From Paulinella micropora (Eukaryota > Cercozoa > Imbricatea > Euglyphida), in assembly GCA_009731375.1 (NCBI GenBank), contig BJOX01000193.1, forward strand, positions 199,398 to 223,385: DNA of 23,988 nucleotides. The letters are read 5' to 3'. Positions within the stretch are counted from its first letter, which is position 1. Every line of letters starts with the position of its first letter. A model generated the notes under the pieces. That model did no database searches. It had not been told where the DNA came from and saw nothing but the letters and a program-made list of their open reading frames with translations. The translations under genes and the position numbers were made by a program. Shown here in pieces: positions 1 to 10,423 of the stretch.

Positions 1-120
1 CTATCTATCTACCTATCTATCTATCTATCTATCTACCTACCTACCTACCTACCAACCAACCAACCTACCTACCTACCTACCTACCTACCTACCTACCTAC
101 CTACCTACCTACCTACCTAC

Positions 121-198
<78 letters not shown>
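1..198. repeat. CTAT/CTAC tetranucleotide microsatellite
   Basis: Uninterrupted tetranucleotide repeat in the TATC/TACC orientation. Blocks of CTAC and CTAT alternate as contiguous runs, with a short CCAA interruption near 51-64. No gene is visible. It runs directly into an assembly gap. Confidence 0.97.
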
Positions 199-411
199 NN
201 NNNNNNNNNNNNNNNNNNNNNNNNNNNNNNNNNNNNNNNNNNNNNNNNNNNNNNNNNNNNNNNNNNNNNNNNNNNNNNNNNNNNNNNNNNNNNNNNNNNN
301 NNNNNNNNNNNNNNNNNNNNNNNNNNNNNNNNNNNNNNNNNNNNNNNNNNNNNNNNNNNNNNNNNNNNNNNNNNNNNNNNNNNNNNNNNNNNNNNNNNNN
401 NNNNNNNNNNN
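199..411. other. Assembly gap (213 N)
   Basis: Run of N between two CTAC/CTAT microsatellite blocks. The missing sequence is probably more of the same repeat, but that is inference. Confidence 0.99.
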
Positions 412-637
<226 letters not shown>

Positions 638-700
638 CAAAGACTTCCTGGTTGACGAAATCAGAAGCTCCTTTTTTCTGACATTAGTCGATATTTCATC
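638..700 (+). repeat. 63-bp direct repeat, left copy
   Basis: Begins CAAAGACTTCCTGG and ends GATATTTCATC. It is identical base for base to 1185-1247. The left side abuts TATC microsatellite and the right side continues into complex sequence. Confidence 0.93.
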
Positions 701-1184
701 AGTTGATCTCATCACTTACTCCACGGAGTGAACCAAGGCCACTTGAGGTGTCACTGACCCTCCCTTGGGCTTGGGTTTTTTGAAATGGGTGCCATCTGTC
801 GACAGACAGAGAATTAGGGGATGGTGTGGGTGTGCTGGGCCCGTGGTGGGGTGCCTTATGTGTGCCTAGCCATACGCCTATAAGTCATATGCCGAAATAG
901 CGACGGGAAGCACAATCCTGTTCCCTCAGGGTGCCCTTTCTCGCTTGTTGAGCCCGGAATAAAACCCACAGTGCTCTGTCGGTTTATACTAGACTGTCGA
1001 ACAGTCTCGAAACTCCATCTGCTTACTGGGCCCTCTGTAATGGAGGTGGGAGCTCGTTCTGCAAGGGGCGCTTTATGGAACGAGCCCTGGCCCCGCCTGG
1101 TACTAGGGAGATTTGGTATTGCCTGTATCAGTCCCTTCCGTGCAAACATCACGGCTTAGCTGGGCATCGGGTTAATACTTTACC

Positions 1185-1247
1185 CAAAGACTTCCTGGTT
1201 GACGAAATCAGAAGCTCCTTTTTTCTGACATTAGTCGATATTTCATC
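1185..1247 (+). repeat. 63-bp direct repeat, right copy
   Basis: Identical to 638-700, but here the 3' end GATATTTCATC passes straight into TATC/TACC microsatellite. That makes it look like an element terminus with a tetranucleotide tail. Confidence 0.93.
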
Positions 1248-1286
1248 TATCTACCTATCTACCTATCTATCTGTCTATCTATCTGT

Positions 1287-1358
<72 letters not shown>

Positions 1359-1394
1359 GTATTTCACCAAGAAATTCTTTCTATAAACAGATAA

Positions 1395-1427
<33 letters not shown>

Positions 1428-1502
1428 GATGTATAGATAGATAGATAAACCGAGGAATTCTTCCTTCGCATGATCTGGTGCTCCATCTGCCCCCAATCTC
1501 TT
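1248..1502. repeat. TATC microsatellite, strand switch to GATA, then a short complex segment
   Basis: TATC/TACC repeat fills 1248-1357 with a few TGTC variants. A 30-bp non-repeat bridge carrying AAGAAATTCTTTC follows, and then GATA repeat (about 1389-1447) on the same strand, so the tetranucleotide flips orientation. Positions 1448-1502 are complex sequence carrying GAGGAATTCTTCC, a motif resembling the one in the bridge. No gene is visible. Confidence 0.85.
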
Positions 1503-1672
1503 ATTGTACATGCAATGAAAAGCCAAATCGCACAACTCCTACACAGTTTGTATATGTATGTATGTATGTATGCATGTATGTATGATTGTACATGCAATGA
1601 AAAGCCAAATCGCACAACTCCTTAAATGTTTGTATGTATGTACGTATGTATGTATGTATGTATGTATGTATG

Positions 1673-1768
<96 letters not shown>

Positions 1769-2198
1769 CATCTATCTATCTGTTTGTATGATTGTACATG
1801 CAATGAAAAGCCGAATCGCACAACTCCTAAACAGTATGTATGTATGTATGTATGCATGTATGTATGTATGTATGATTGTACATGCAATGAAAAGCCGAAT
1901 CGCACAACTCCTAAACAGTATGTATGTATGTATGTATGTATGTACGTATGTATGATTGTACATGCAATGAAAAGCCAAATCGCACAACTCCTACAGTATG
2001 TATGTATGTATGTATGTATGTATGATTGTACATGCAATGAAAAGCCAAATCGCACAACTCCTACAGTATGTATGTATGCATGTATGTATGTATGTATGTA
2101 TGTATCTATCTATCTATCTTTTTGTATGATTGTACATGCAATAAAAAGCTTAATCGCACAACTCCTACAGTATGTATGTATGTATGTATGTATGTATG

Positions 2199-2277
<79 letters not shown>

Positions 2278-2349
2278 TTGTATGATTGTACATGCAATGA
2301 AAAGCTAAATCGCACAACTCAACAGTAAGTATGTATGTATGTATGTATG

Positions 2350-2427
<78 letters not shown>

Positions 2428-2448
2428 CCTACCTACCTACCTACCTAC

Positions 2449-2496
<48 letters not shown>

Positions 2497-2619
2497 TTGT
2501 ATGATTGTACATGCAATGAAAAGCCAAATCGCACAACTCCTAAACAGTATGTATGTATGTATGTATGTATGTATGATTGTACATGCAATGAAAAGCCAAA
2601 TCGCACAACTCCTAAACAG
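1503..2619 (+). repeat. Array A: ten 41-44 bp cores separated by TATG/TATC spacers
   Basis: A conserved core starting ATTGTACATGCAATGAAAAG and continuing through AATCGCACAACTCCT to ACAG occurs ten times, at 1503, 1585, 1791, 1875, 1955, 2025, 2129, 2285, 2504 and 2576. Copies differ by only a few bases (CCAAATCG versus CCGAATCG, CTAAACAG versus CTACAG). Start-to-start spacing ranges from 70 to 219 bp because the spacers are TATG, or TATG plus TATC, plus in one case TACC, of very different lengths. ATTG and CAAT at the core start form a small inverted repeat. Long open frames through the array are products of a stop-free microsatellite, not genes. Confidence 0.95.
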
Positions 2620-2717
2620 TATGTATGTATGTATGTATGTATGTACGTATGTATGTGTGTATGTATGTATGTGTATATGTATGTGTGATTATTCATCCAA
2701 TATATATGTACATGTAC

Positions 2718-2807
<90 letters not shown>

Positions 2808-2895
2808 GTATGTATATGTACATGTACATGTATATGTATAGGTATAGGTATAGGTATAGGTATATGTATATGTATATGTATATGTATACGTATAC

Positions 2896-2934
<39 letters not shown>

Positions 2935-2993
2935 CATGTATATATGTATATGTATATGTATATGTGTATGTGTATATGTATATGTGTATATGC

Positions 2994-3025
<32 letters not shown>

Positions 3026-3120
3026 ATGTATACGTATATGTATACGTATATGTATATGTTTATGCATATGTATATGTATATGTGTAAATGTATATGTATA
3101 CGTGTATGTATATGTATATG
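2620..3120. repeat. TATG block, 22-bp junction, then TATATG hexanucleotide repeat
   Basis: A TATG tetranucleotide repeat (2620-2680) leads through a short non-repeat junction (about 2683-2702, containing GATTATTCATCCAA) into about 400 bp of TATATG/TATACG-type hexanucleotide repeat with local GTATAG variants near 2836-2860. The junction and both flanking repeats recur in reverse orientation at about 11530-11640. No gene is visible. Confidence 0.92.
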
Positions 3121-3243
3121 TAGAAAGTTACCCTGCTTGCTATGACGTGTAGAAAACCTTGTTGTTATATATATATATATCTATATCTATATATTATATA
3201 TATATATATAAATATATAAATATATAAATAAATAAATAAATAA

Positions 3244-3284
<41 letters not shown>

Positions 3285-3300
3285 TAAAGAAAGGAAGGAG

Positions 3301-3346
<46 letters not shown>

Positions 3347-3425
3347 GTAGATAGACAGAGCAGTATACCCTGCTTGCTGGCATGATACGATGAAAACGTT
3401 GTTGATAGATAAATAGATAGATAGG

Positions 3426-3464
<39 letters not shown>

Positions 3465-3500
3465 GATAGATAGATAGATAGATAGATAGATAAGATAGAT

Positions 3501-3539
<39 letters not shown>

Positions 3540-3554
3540 GTAAGAAAGATAGAT

Positions 3555-3627
<73 letters not shown>

Positions 3628-3630
3628 GAG
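3121..3630. repeat. TA-rich and GATA microsatellites with two diverged array-B-like cores
   Basis: Two related cores lie here, 3121-3165 and 3361-3404. They share TACCCTGCTTGCT and GAAAAC(C/G)TTGTTG with the left half of the first array B copy at 3631. Between and around them are TA and AAAT repeats (about 3166-3290), an AAAG stretch and GATA repeat with frequent AAGATA interruptions (3300-3630). No gene is visible. Confidence 0.85.
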
Positions 3631-4381
3631 AGTACCCTGCTGGCTGCCATTATGCGTAGAAATCGCTGTTGCGCTTTAGGTGAGGCCAACTAGATAGATA
3701 GATAGGTAGATAGATAGGTAGGTAGGTAGGTAGGTAGATAGATAGGTGATGTGTACGCTTTAGGTGAGGCCAACTAGATAGATAGATATGTAGATAGATA
3801 GGTAGGTAGATAGATAGGTAGGTAGGTAGGTAGGTAGGTAGATGATGTGTAGAAAACGCTGTTGCGCTTTAGGTGAGGCCAACTAGATAGATAGATATGT
3901 AGATAGATAGGTAGGTAGATAGATTAGGTAGGTAGGTAGGTAGGTAGGTAGGTAGGTAGGTAGGTAGGTAGGTGATGTGTAGAAATCGCTGTTGCGCTTT
4001 AGGTGAGGCCAACTAGTTAGATAGATATGTAGATAGATAGGTAGGTTGGTAGGTAGGTTGGTAGGTAGGTAGAAAGGTAGGTAGGTAGGTAGGTAGGTAG
4101 GTAGGTAGGTGATGTGTAGAAAACGCTGTTGCGCTTTAGGTGAGGCCAACTAGATAGATAGGTAGGTAGGTAGGTAGGTAGGTAGGTGATGTGTAGAAAT
4201 CGCTGTTGCGCTTTAGGTGAGGCCAACTAGATAGATAGATATGTAGATAGATAGGCAGGTAAATAGATTAGGTAGGTAGCTAGGTAGGTAGCTAGGTAGG
4301 TAGGTAGGTAGGTAGGTAGGTCGGTAGGTAGGTAGGTAGGTAGGTAGGTGATGTGTGGAAATCGTTGTTGCGCTTTAGGTC

Positions 4382-4416
<35 letters not shown>

Positions 4417-4926
4417 GTAGGTAGGTAGGTAGGTAGGTAGGTAGGTGATGTGTAGAAAACGCTGTTGCGCTTTAGGTGAGGCCAACTAGATAGATAGATA
4501 TGTAGATAGATAGGTAGGTTGGTAGGTAGGTAGGTAGGTAGGTAGGTAGGTGATGTGTAGAAATCGCTGTTGCGCTTTAGGTGAGGCCAACTAGATAGAT
4601 AGATAGGTAGGTAGATAGATTAGGTAGGTAGGTAGGTAGGTAGGTAGGTAGGTAGGTGATGTGTAGAAATCGCTGTTGCGCTTTAGGTGAGGCCAACTAG
4701 ATAGATAGATATGTAGATAGATAGGTAGGTTGGTAGGTAGGTTGGTAGGTAGGTAGAAAGGTAGGTAGGTAGGTAGGTAGGTAGGTAGGTGATGTGTAGA
4801 AATCGCTGTTGCGCTTTAGGTGAGGCCAACTAGATAGATAGATAGGTAGATAGGTAGGTAGGTAGGTAGGTAGGTAGGTAGGTGATGTGTAGAAAACGCT
4901 GTTGCGCTTTAGGTGAGGCCAACTAG
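3631..4926 (+). repeat. Array B: twelve cores of about 43 bp separated by GATA/GGTA spacers
   Basis: The core starts GATGTGTAGAAAWCGCTGTT and ends TTTAGGTGAGGCCAACTAG. Full copies are at 3844, 3974, 4111, 4188, 4447, 4552, 4658, 4791 and 4884. The copy at 3748-3777 has an internal deletion, and 4350-4384 lacks GAGGCCAA. The leftmost copy, 3631-3691, is a chimera of the older TACCCTGC-type core and this one. Spacing is 77-162 bp. The spacers at about 4017-4110 and 4701-4790 share the same unusual interior (GGTTGGT twice, then GAAAGG), so a block containing cores and spacer was duplicated about 0.68 kb away. Minus-strand open frames through it only spell the repeat. Confidence 0.95.
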
Positions 4927-4977
4927 ATATAGATATATAGATAGATAGGTAGGTTGGTAGGTAGGTAGGTAGGTAGG

Positions 4978-5013
<36 letters not shown>

Positions 5014-5018
5014 CAGAC

Positions 5019-5067
<49 letters not shown>

Positions 5068-5092
5068 TGCTATCAGCTCTGCATATCCGAGA
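4927..5092. repeat. GATA/GGTA microsatellite and short bridge to array C
   Basis: GATA and GGTA repeat to about 5067, with a GACA interruption, followed by 25 bp of complex sequence (TATCAGCTCTGCATATCCGA) that leads into array C. Confidence 0.9.
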
Positions 5093-5605
5093 ACATAGGA
5101 TACATAGGTAGATAGATAAAAATAATGTATTTAAGTAGATAGATGCGTAGGAAAATATTGATGTGACATAGGATAAATAGGTAGATAGATAAAAATAATA
5201 TATATAAGTAGATAGATGCGACATAAGATAAATAGGTAGATAGATAAAAATAATATATATAAGTAGATAGATGCGTAGGAAATATTGATGTGACATAGGA
5301 TAAATAGGTAGATAGATAAAAATAATATATATTAGTAGATAGATGCGACATAGGATAAATAGGTAGATAGATAAAAATTATATACATAAGTAGATAGATG
5401 TGACATAGGATAAATAGGTAGATAGATAAAAATAACATACATAAGTAGATAGATGCGCAGGAAAATATTGATGTGACATAGGATAAATAGGTAGATAGAT
5501 AAAAATAATATATATAAGTAGATAGATGCGACATAGGATAAATAGGTAGATAGATAAAAATAATATATATATAAGTAGATAGATGCGTAGGAAAATATTG
5601 ATGTG
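5093..5605 (+). repeat. Array C: eight units with two discrete lengths (55 and about 73 bp)
   Basis: Units begin ACATAGGATAAATAGGTAG at 5093, 5166, 5221, 5293, 5348, 5403, 5476 and 5531. Each contains GATAAAAATAATATATAT followed by AAGTAGATAGATGCG. The short unit is 55 bp. The long unit carries an extra 18 bp or so reading TAGGAAAATATTGATGTG. The order is long, short, long, short, short, long, short, long. The tandem unit here is not built of simple microsatellite, unlike the spacers of the other arrays. Confidence 0.94.
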
Positions 5606-5652
5606 CCTTGGGGGAGGCTAACTAGATAGATAGATAGATAGATAGATAGATG

Positions 5653-5718
<66 letters not shown>

Positions 5719-5766
5719 GTAGATAGATAGATAGATAGATAGATAGATTGTTGGATAGATTGATAC

Positions 5767-5850
<84 letters not shown>

Positions 5851-5851
5851 G
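5606..5851. repeat. Array-B-like remnant followed by GATA microsatellite
   Basis: The last long unit of array C ends in GATGTGCCTTGGGGGAGGCT then AACTAG (5600-5626), which resembles a degenerate array B core with its GATGTG start and GAGGCCAACTAG end. GATA repeat with scattered GGTA, GATT and ATAC variants fills the rest. No gene is visible. Confidence 0.85.
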
Positions 5852-5859
5852 AATGTATG

Positions 5860-5890
<31 letters not shown>

Positions 5891-6097
5891 TTATGTTATG
5901 TATGTATGTGTATGTATGTATGTATTTATGTTATGTATGTATGTATGTATGTATGTATGTATGTATGCACCTTGTGAGGGGGAAAGGAAGTTGTGTCGTT
6001 GTTATGTATGTATGTATGTATGTATGTATGTATGTATGTACCTTGCGAGGAGGAAAGGAAGTTGTGTCGATGTTATGCATGTATCTATGTATGTATG

Positions 6098-6131
<34 letters not shown>

Positions 6132-6203
6132 TGCATGTACCTTGCGAGGGGGAAAGGAAGTTGTGTCGTTGTTTGTACTGAACATATCGCTTCCGGCCAT
6201 CCT
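5852..6203 (+). repeat. Array D: three 35-36 bp cores in TATG repeat
   Basis: Cores at 5968-6003, 6039-6073 and 6138-6173 read CCTTGYGAGGRGGAAAGGAA then GTTGTGTCG and TTGTT. The spacers are TATG repeat of about 40-70 bp with TTATG and CATG variants. A 30-bp complex tail (6174-6203) follows. Reading frames across it are microsatellite artefacts. Confidence 0.92.
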
Positions 6204-6257
6204 ATGATGATGATGATGATGATGATGATGATGGTGATGATGGTGATGATGATGATA

Positions 6258-6317
<60 letters not shown>

Positions 6318-6334
6318 TAACAATAATAATAATA
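6204..6334. repeat. ATG then AAT trinucleotide repeats
   Basis: ATG/GAT trinucleotide repeat (6204-6255) grades through GATAATAGT into AAT repeat (to about 6334), with one imperfection near 6316-6322. Confidence 0.95.
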
Positions 6335-6386
6335 GGTAAGTAAGTAAGTTAGTAAGTTAGTAAGTAAGTAAGTGAGTAAGTAAGTG

Positions 6387-6449
<63 letters not shown>

Positions 6450-6543
6450 TAGTACGTTAGTAAGTAAGTAAGTAAGTAAGTAAGTTAAGTAAGTAAGTAA
6501 GTAAGTAAGTAAGTTAGTAAGTTAGTAAGTAAGTAAGTAAGTT

Positions 6544-6601
<58 letters not shown>

Positions 6602-6606
6602 CACGC

Positions 6607-6658
<52 letters not shown>

Positions 6659-6703
6659 GGGTAAGTCAGTAAGTGGGTAAGTCAGTAAGTAAGTGAGTAA
6701 GTG

Positions 6704-6734
<31 letters not shown>

Positions 6735-6975
6735 GTGGGGAAGTAAGAAAGTAAGTAAGTGAGTTAGTAAGTAAGTAAGTGAGTAAGTGAGTAAGTAAGT
6801 AAGTAAGTAAGTAGTAAGTAAGTAAGTGTGGGGAAGTAAGAAAGTAAGTAAGTGAGTTAGTAAGTAAGTAAGTAAGTAAGTGGGTAAGTAAGTAAGTAAG
6901 TAAGTAGGCAAGTAAGCAAGTAAGTTAGCAAGTGGGTAAGTGGGTAAGTACGTAAGTACGTAAGTAAGTAAGTGG

Positions 6976-7012
<37 letters not shown>

Positions 7013-7079
7013 CAAGCAAGCAAGCAAGTAAGCAAGTGAGTAAGTAAGTAAGTGAGTAAGTAAGTAAGTGGGTAAGTGG

Positions 7080-7125
<46 letters not shown>

Positions 7126-7143
7126 GGGTAAGTGGGTAAGTGG

Positions 7144-7193
<50 letters not shown>

Positions 7194-7220
7194 GGGTGAG
7201 TAAGTGGGCAAGTAAGTAAC

Positions 7221-7266
<46 letters not shown>

Positions 7267-7283
7267 GGTAAGTAAGTAAGCAG

Positions 7284-7336
<53 letters not shown>

Positions 7337-7345
7337 AAAGTAAGT

Positions 7346-7377
<32 letters not shown>

Positions 7378-7378
7378 A
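6335..7378. repeat. About 1 kb AAGT tetranucleotide array ending in GAAA repeat
   Basis: About 1,010 bp of AAGT with dispersed TTAG, GTGA, GTGG, GCAA and ACGT-type variants, ending in a short GAAA run (7346-7378). A short block carrying GTGTGGGGAAGTAAGAAAG occurs at about 6733 and again at about 6827, marking an internal duplication of about 94 bp. There is no interspersed core, in contrast with the arrays on either side. Long minus-strand open frames are repeat translation only. Confidence 0.95.
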
Positions 7379-7531
7379 GGAATTTTTGTGGGCATCTACA
7401 TACTTAATAACTTACTTACTTACTTACTTACTAACTTTTATACTTACCAGCATTCGAACACTCGCACTGCCATATCACGTAAGAAAATATACCTAAATGC
7501 ATACATACATACATACATTCACATAATGTTA

Positions 7532-7574
<43 letters not shown>

Positions 7575-7578
7575 AAAA
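7379..7578. other. Short complex segment with ACTT and CATA repeats and a 40-bp poly(A)
   Basis: About 150 bp of mostly complex sequence, holding a short CTTA repeat (7411-7432, the opposite strand of the preceding AAGT array) and a CATA repeat (7500-7517). It ends in a 40-nt A run (7533-7572) next to a gap. The poly(A) could be a retroposon tail or a simple repeat; nothing upstream identifies a source. Confidence 0.75.
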
Positions 7579-7717
7579 NNNNNNNNNNNNNNNNNNNNNN
7601 NNNNNNNNNNNNNNNNNNNNNNNNNNNNNNNNNNNNNNNNNNNNNNNNNNNNNNNNNNNNNNNNNNNNNNNNNNNNNNNNNNNNNNNNNNNNNNNNNNNN
7701 NNNNNNNNNNNNNNNNN
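7579..7717. other. Assembly gap (139 N)
   Basis: N run between poly(A) and GA dinucleotide repeat. Confidence 0.99.
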
Positions 7718-7789
<72 letters not shown>

Positions 7790-7799
7790 TTAGAATGCC

Positions 7800-7835
<36 letters not shown>

Positions 7836-7850
7836 GAAGAAAGAGATAAA
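7718..7850. repeat. GA dinucleotide repeat
   Basis: AG/GA dinucleotide repeat on the plus strand, interrupted once by TTAGAATGCCAG (about 7789-7800) and decaying into AAAGA-type purine sequence. Confidence 0.95.
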
Positions 7851-7902
7851 GACAAAAGGCCTCGACTCAGTGTGAACTCTTCCAGAGAACTTGGAGCGTT
7901 TT

Positions 7903-7935
<33 letters not shown>

Positions 7936-7936
7936 G

Positions 7937-7970
<34 letters not shown>

Positions 7971-8034
7971 CCCTTTGCTGAGTTTGAATTCTTCAAAAAC
8001 ACTTAGAACGTCTTTATATATATATATGATGTAG

Positions 8035-8070
<36 letters not shown>

Positions 8071-8168
8071 CCCTTCGCCGAGTTTGAATTCTTCCAGAGC
8101 AGGCAGTATGTGTTGAGATAGACAGACAGATAGAGATAGATAGATAGATAGGTAGGTAGGTAGGTAGG

Positions 8169-8207
<39 letters not shown>

Positions 8208-8212
8208 GTAGG

Positions 8213-8248
<36 letters not shown>

Positions 8249-8340
8249 CCCTTCACTGAGTTTGAAATCTTCCAGAGCAGTTAGTATGTCTTTACTTGCA
8301 TGTTGGAACCTACAGGAAGATAGATAGATAGATAGATAGA
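7851..8340 (+). repeat. Array E: four diverged cores in GATA/GGTA spacers
   Basis: Cores at about 7851-7903, 7969-8016, 8069-8116 and 8247-8319 share GACCCTTYGCTGAGTTTGAA then TTCTTCCAGAG. They are more diverged than those of the other arrays (for example TTCAAAAAC for TTCCAGAGC in the second copy). The last copy continues into TTAGTATGTCTTTACTTGCA and on to ACAGGAAG, which is the entire core of array F. It therefore joins the two families. A TA repeat lies at 8016-8028, and the spacers are GATA with GGTA blocks. Confidence 0.88.
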
Positions 8341-9196
8341 TGAGATATCGCAAAAGGAATGCAGTCCTTGCAAAGGAACGCAGTTTCACATCAAACAGCA
8401 ATTTGTATACTGTGCATGTGTTCGGGATGGGAATCACGGGTAGACTGTGTTCTGGAAAAAAGAAGAGGAGGTAGGTCGTTGAAGAAAAAGGCAATCTAGG
8501 AATGGAGAGTGGGGAGAATAAGAACGAAGAGAAAGAAAAGGAAGCCGTTAGTCCAAGTGTTTTGAGCACCGTCAGCTTGCGCAAGCTACAATGATGACAT
8601 TGTATAAGGCCTAAACCCCCCAAGGGACCTAGCCCGGGCTATGCAACACTGGACGGCTATGACGGAATGCAGTCACCGATACGGACTAAAGGAAGATTAG
8701 TCCAATTTTTGACTGCACAGGAGCGATAGATCGCAAAAGAGCAACGAGCTACGCAGGACGATAGCTTGAAGCAAAGGGATATGGATTGGAGATGGGAAAA
8801 ACCCAAGGCGCGTAAACATCGATAAACAGAGAACGATACCATGCCGCGAGCCCCGCATTCGATTGATCGAAGGTGGCAGGTCCATCCGTTGTCCTCGATT
8901 TGAGATTTGAACACATTATATCGGCTGGTCTTGTAGGCTTGTGCGTCAAGGATGTTTTCCTCGACCGGGCACGTGAGCTCGATCAGTATACACTTCTTGG
9001 CAGACAATGACCAGACAACAATATCGGGGCGGAGGTCAGTGACACAGATGTGGACAGGAAAGGCTTGCTCAGAACCAGTGTACTGGGTTTGGAGCTGCCA
9101 ATCGTTTGCGGTGTCAAGCAGGGATGGACGATGACATGACTGCCCCTTAGGCTTCTGCTCGCCCTCTTTTACAAACATAGACTTTGATAGACGAAG
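8341..9196 (-). mobile_element. 5'-truncated non-LTR retrotransposon fragment inside GATA microsatellite
   Basis: Read on the minus strand, TATC microsatellite passes directly into an open frame without a start (about 9196). The frame runs to a stop at 8657-8659, and about 315 bp of 3' untranslated sequence then runs to about 8341, where TATC microsatellite resumes in the same orientation. The 3' part holds a perfect 14-bp palindrome AGCTTGCGCAAGCT (8574-8587) and a short imperfect duplication (8350-8365 and 8370-8384). Its 3' terminus reads CGATATCTCATC then TATC repeat, nearly the same as the end of the 63-bp repeat at 1236-1247. No reverse transcriptase is present, so the copy is 5' truncated and not autonomous. 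The boundaries are inferred from the microsatellite edges. Confidence 0.7.
8657..9178 (-). CDS. C-terminal nuclease-like region of a non-LTR retrotransposon polyprotein (truncated)
   Basis: The frame encodes 173 residues from the first ATG, but it stays open upstream into the microsatellite and the family is much longer, so the ATG is probably internal and the N-terminal reverse transcriptase is missing. Visible family motifs are FVKEG (2-6), an LLDTANDW stretch (20-27), [18 protein letters not shown] (40-57), [12 protein letters not shown] (64-75), a K...Y pair (83-87), NGW (97-99) and IECGARG (106-112). This order, LRPDIV then about 14 residues then ELT-P-EE, matches the C-terminal module that follows the reverse transcriptase in many metazoan retrotransposon proteins. 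It resembles a PD-(D/E)XK, restriction-like endonuclease layout, in which case D52 and E67 would be candidate active-site residues. In the family this module would nick target DNA for target-primed reverse transcription; catalysis here is inference. No stop or frameshift interrupts it. The last 50 residues are Cys/Ser-rich and less typical. Assignment to a retrotransposon is firm; assignment to a clade is not. Confidence 0.78.
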   Translation of the reverse strand: MFVKEGEQKPKGQSCHRPSLLDTANDWQLQTQYTGSEQAFPVHICVTDLRPDIVVWSLSAKKCILIELTCPVEENILDAQAYKTSRYNVFKSQIEDNGWTCHLRSIECGARGMVSFSVYRCLRALGFSHLQSISLCFKLSSCVARCSFAIYRSCAVKNWTNLPLVRIGDCIPS

Positions 9197-9959
<763 letters not shown>

Positions 9960-10020
9960 ATAGTTAGATAGAGATATAGATAGAGGGACAGATAGACAGA
10001 CAGACAGATAGATAGATAGG

Positions 10021-10066
<46 letters not shown>

Positions 10067-10076
10067 GGTATTTAGA
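9960..10076. repeat. GATA microsatellite with GACA variants
   Basis: GATA-type repeat with GACA and GGTA interruptions bridging arrays F and G. Confidence 0.92.
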
Positions 10077-10206
10077 TCATCCAGCATGGAAGGCGCAGGG
10101 GCTTTATAGATAGATAGATAGATAGATAGACAGATAGATGGATAGGTAGATAGATAGATATAGGTTACGATGGGTTATCCAGCATGGAAGACGCAATGCT
10201 TTTTGG

Positions 10207-10258
<52 letters not shown>

Positions 10259-10339
10259 ATATATATAGATAGATAGATAGGTAGATAGGTAGAGATAGGT
10301 TACGATGGGTTATCCAGCATGGAAGACGCAATGCTTTTT

Positions 10340-10378
<39 letters not shown>

Positions 10379-10387
10379 TAGATAGAC

Positions 10388-10423
<36 letters not shown>

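Larger units (their letters stand above)
638..1247. repeat. Interspersed repeat unit bounded by 63-bp direct repeats
   Basis: A 610-bp block of complex sequence between microsatellites. Its first 63 bp (638-700) and last 63 bp (1185-1247) are identical in direct orientation. The internal part 815-1031 recurs at 12616-12832 with one difference (C at 835 is T in the copy). An AATAAA polyadenylation-like hexamer lies at 958-963 on the plus strand, and a TATAAA-like string lies in the same region on the minus strand. The layout could be a solo-LTR-like or other retroposon fragment, or one and a bit copies of a tandem unit. I do not recognise the family. Short open frames here (for example 856-1152 on the minus strand) show no recognisable domain. 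Confidence 0.6.

Noticed and set aside
856-1152. 98-residue minus-strand open frame within the interspersed unit
   Set aside because: It recurs with the DNA copy at 12616, but that follows from DNA duplication. No known domain was recognised, and an opposing open frame overlaps it, so there is no ground to call a gene.
1634-3152. Long open frames translating to alternating Tyr-Leu-Ser-Ile, Met-Tyr-Val-Cys or His-Ile-Tyr patterns
   Set aside because: These are stop-free readings of tetra- and hexanucleotide repeats, present in several frames and on both strands at once. No domain, codon bias or conserved start supports translation.
1503-4926. CRISPR-like layout of repeats and spacers
   Set aside because: The spacers are microsatellite of widely varying length, not unique sequences of fixed size. 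There are no cas genes and the context is eukaryotic.
7533-7578. Poly(A) as the tail of a processed pseudogene or SINE
   Set aside because: The upstream 150 bp shows no exon-like, tRNA-like or promoter-box sequence, and the downstream side is a gap, so origin cannot be supported.
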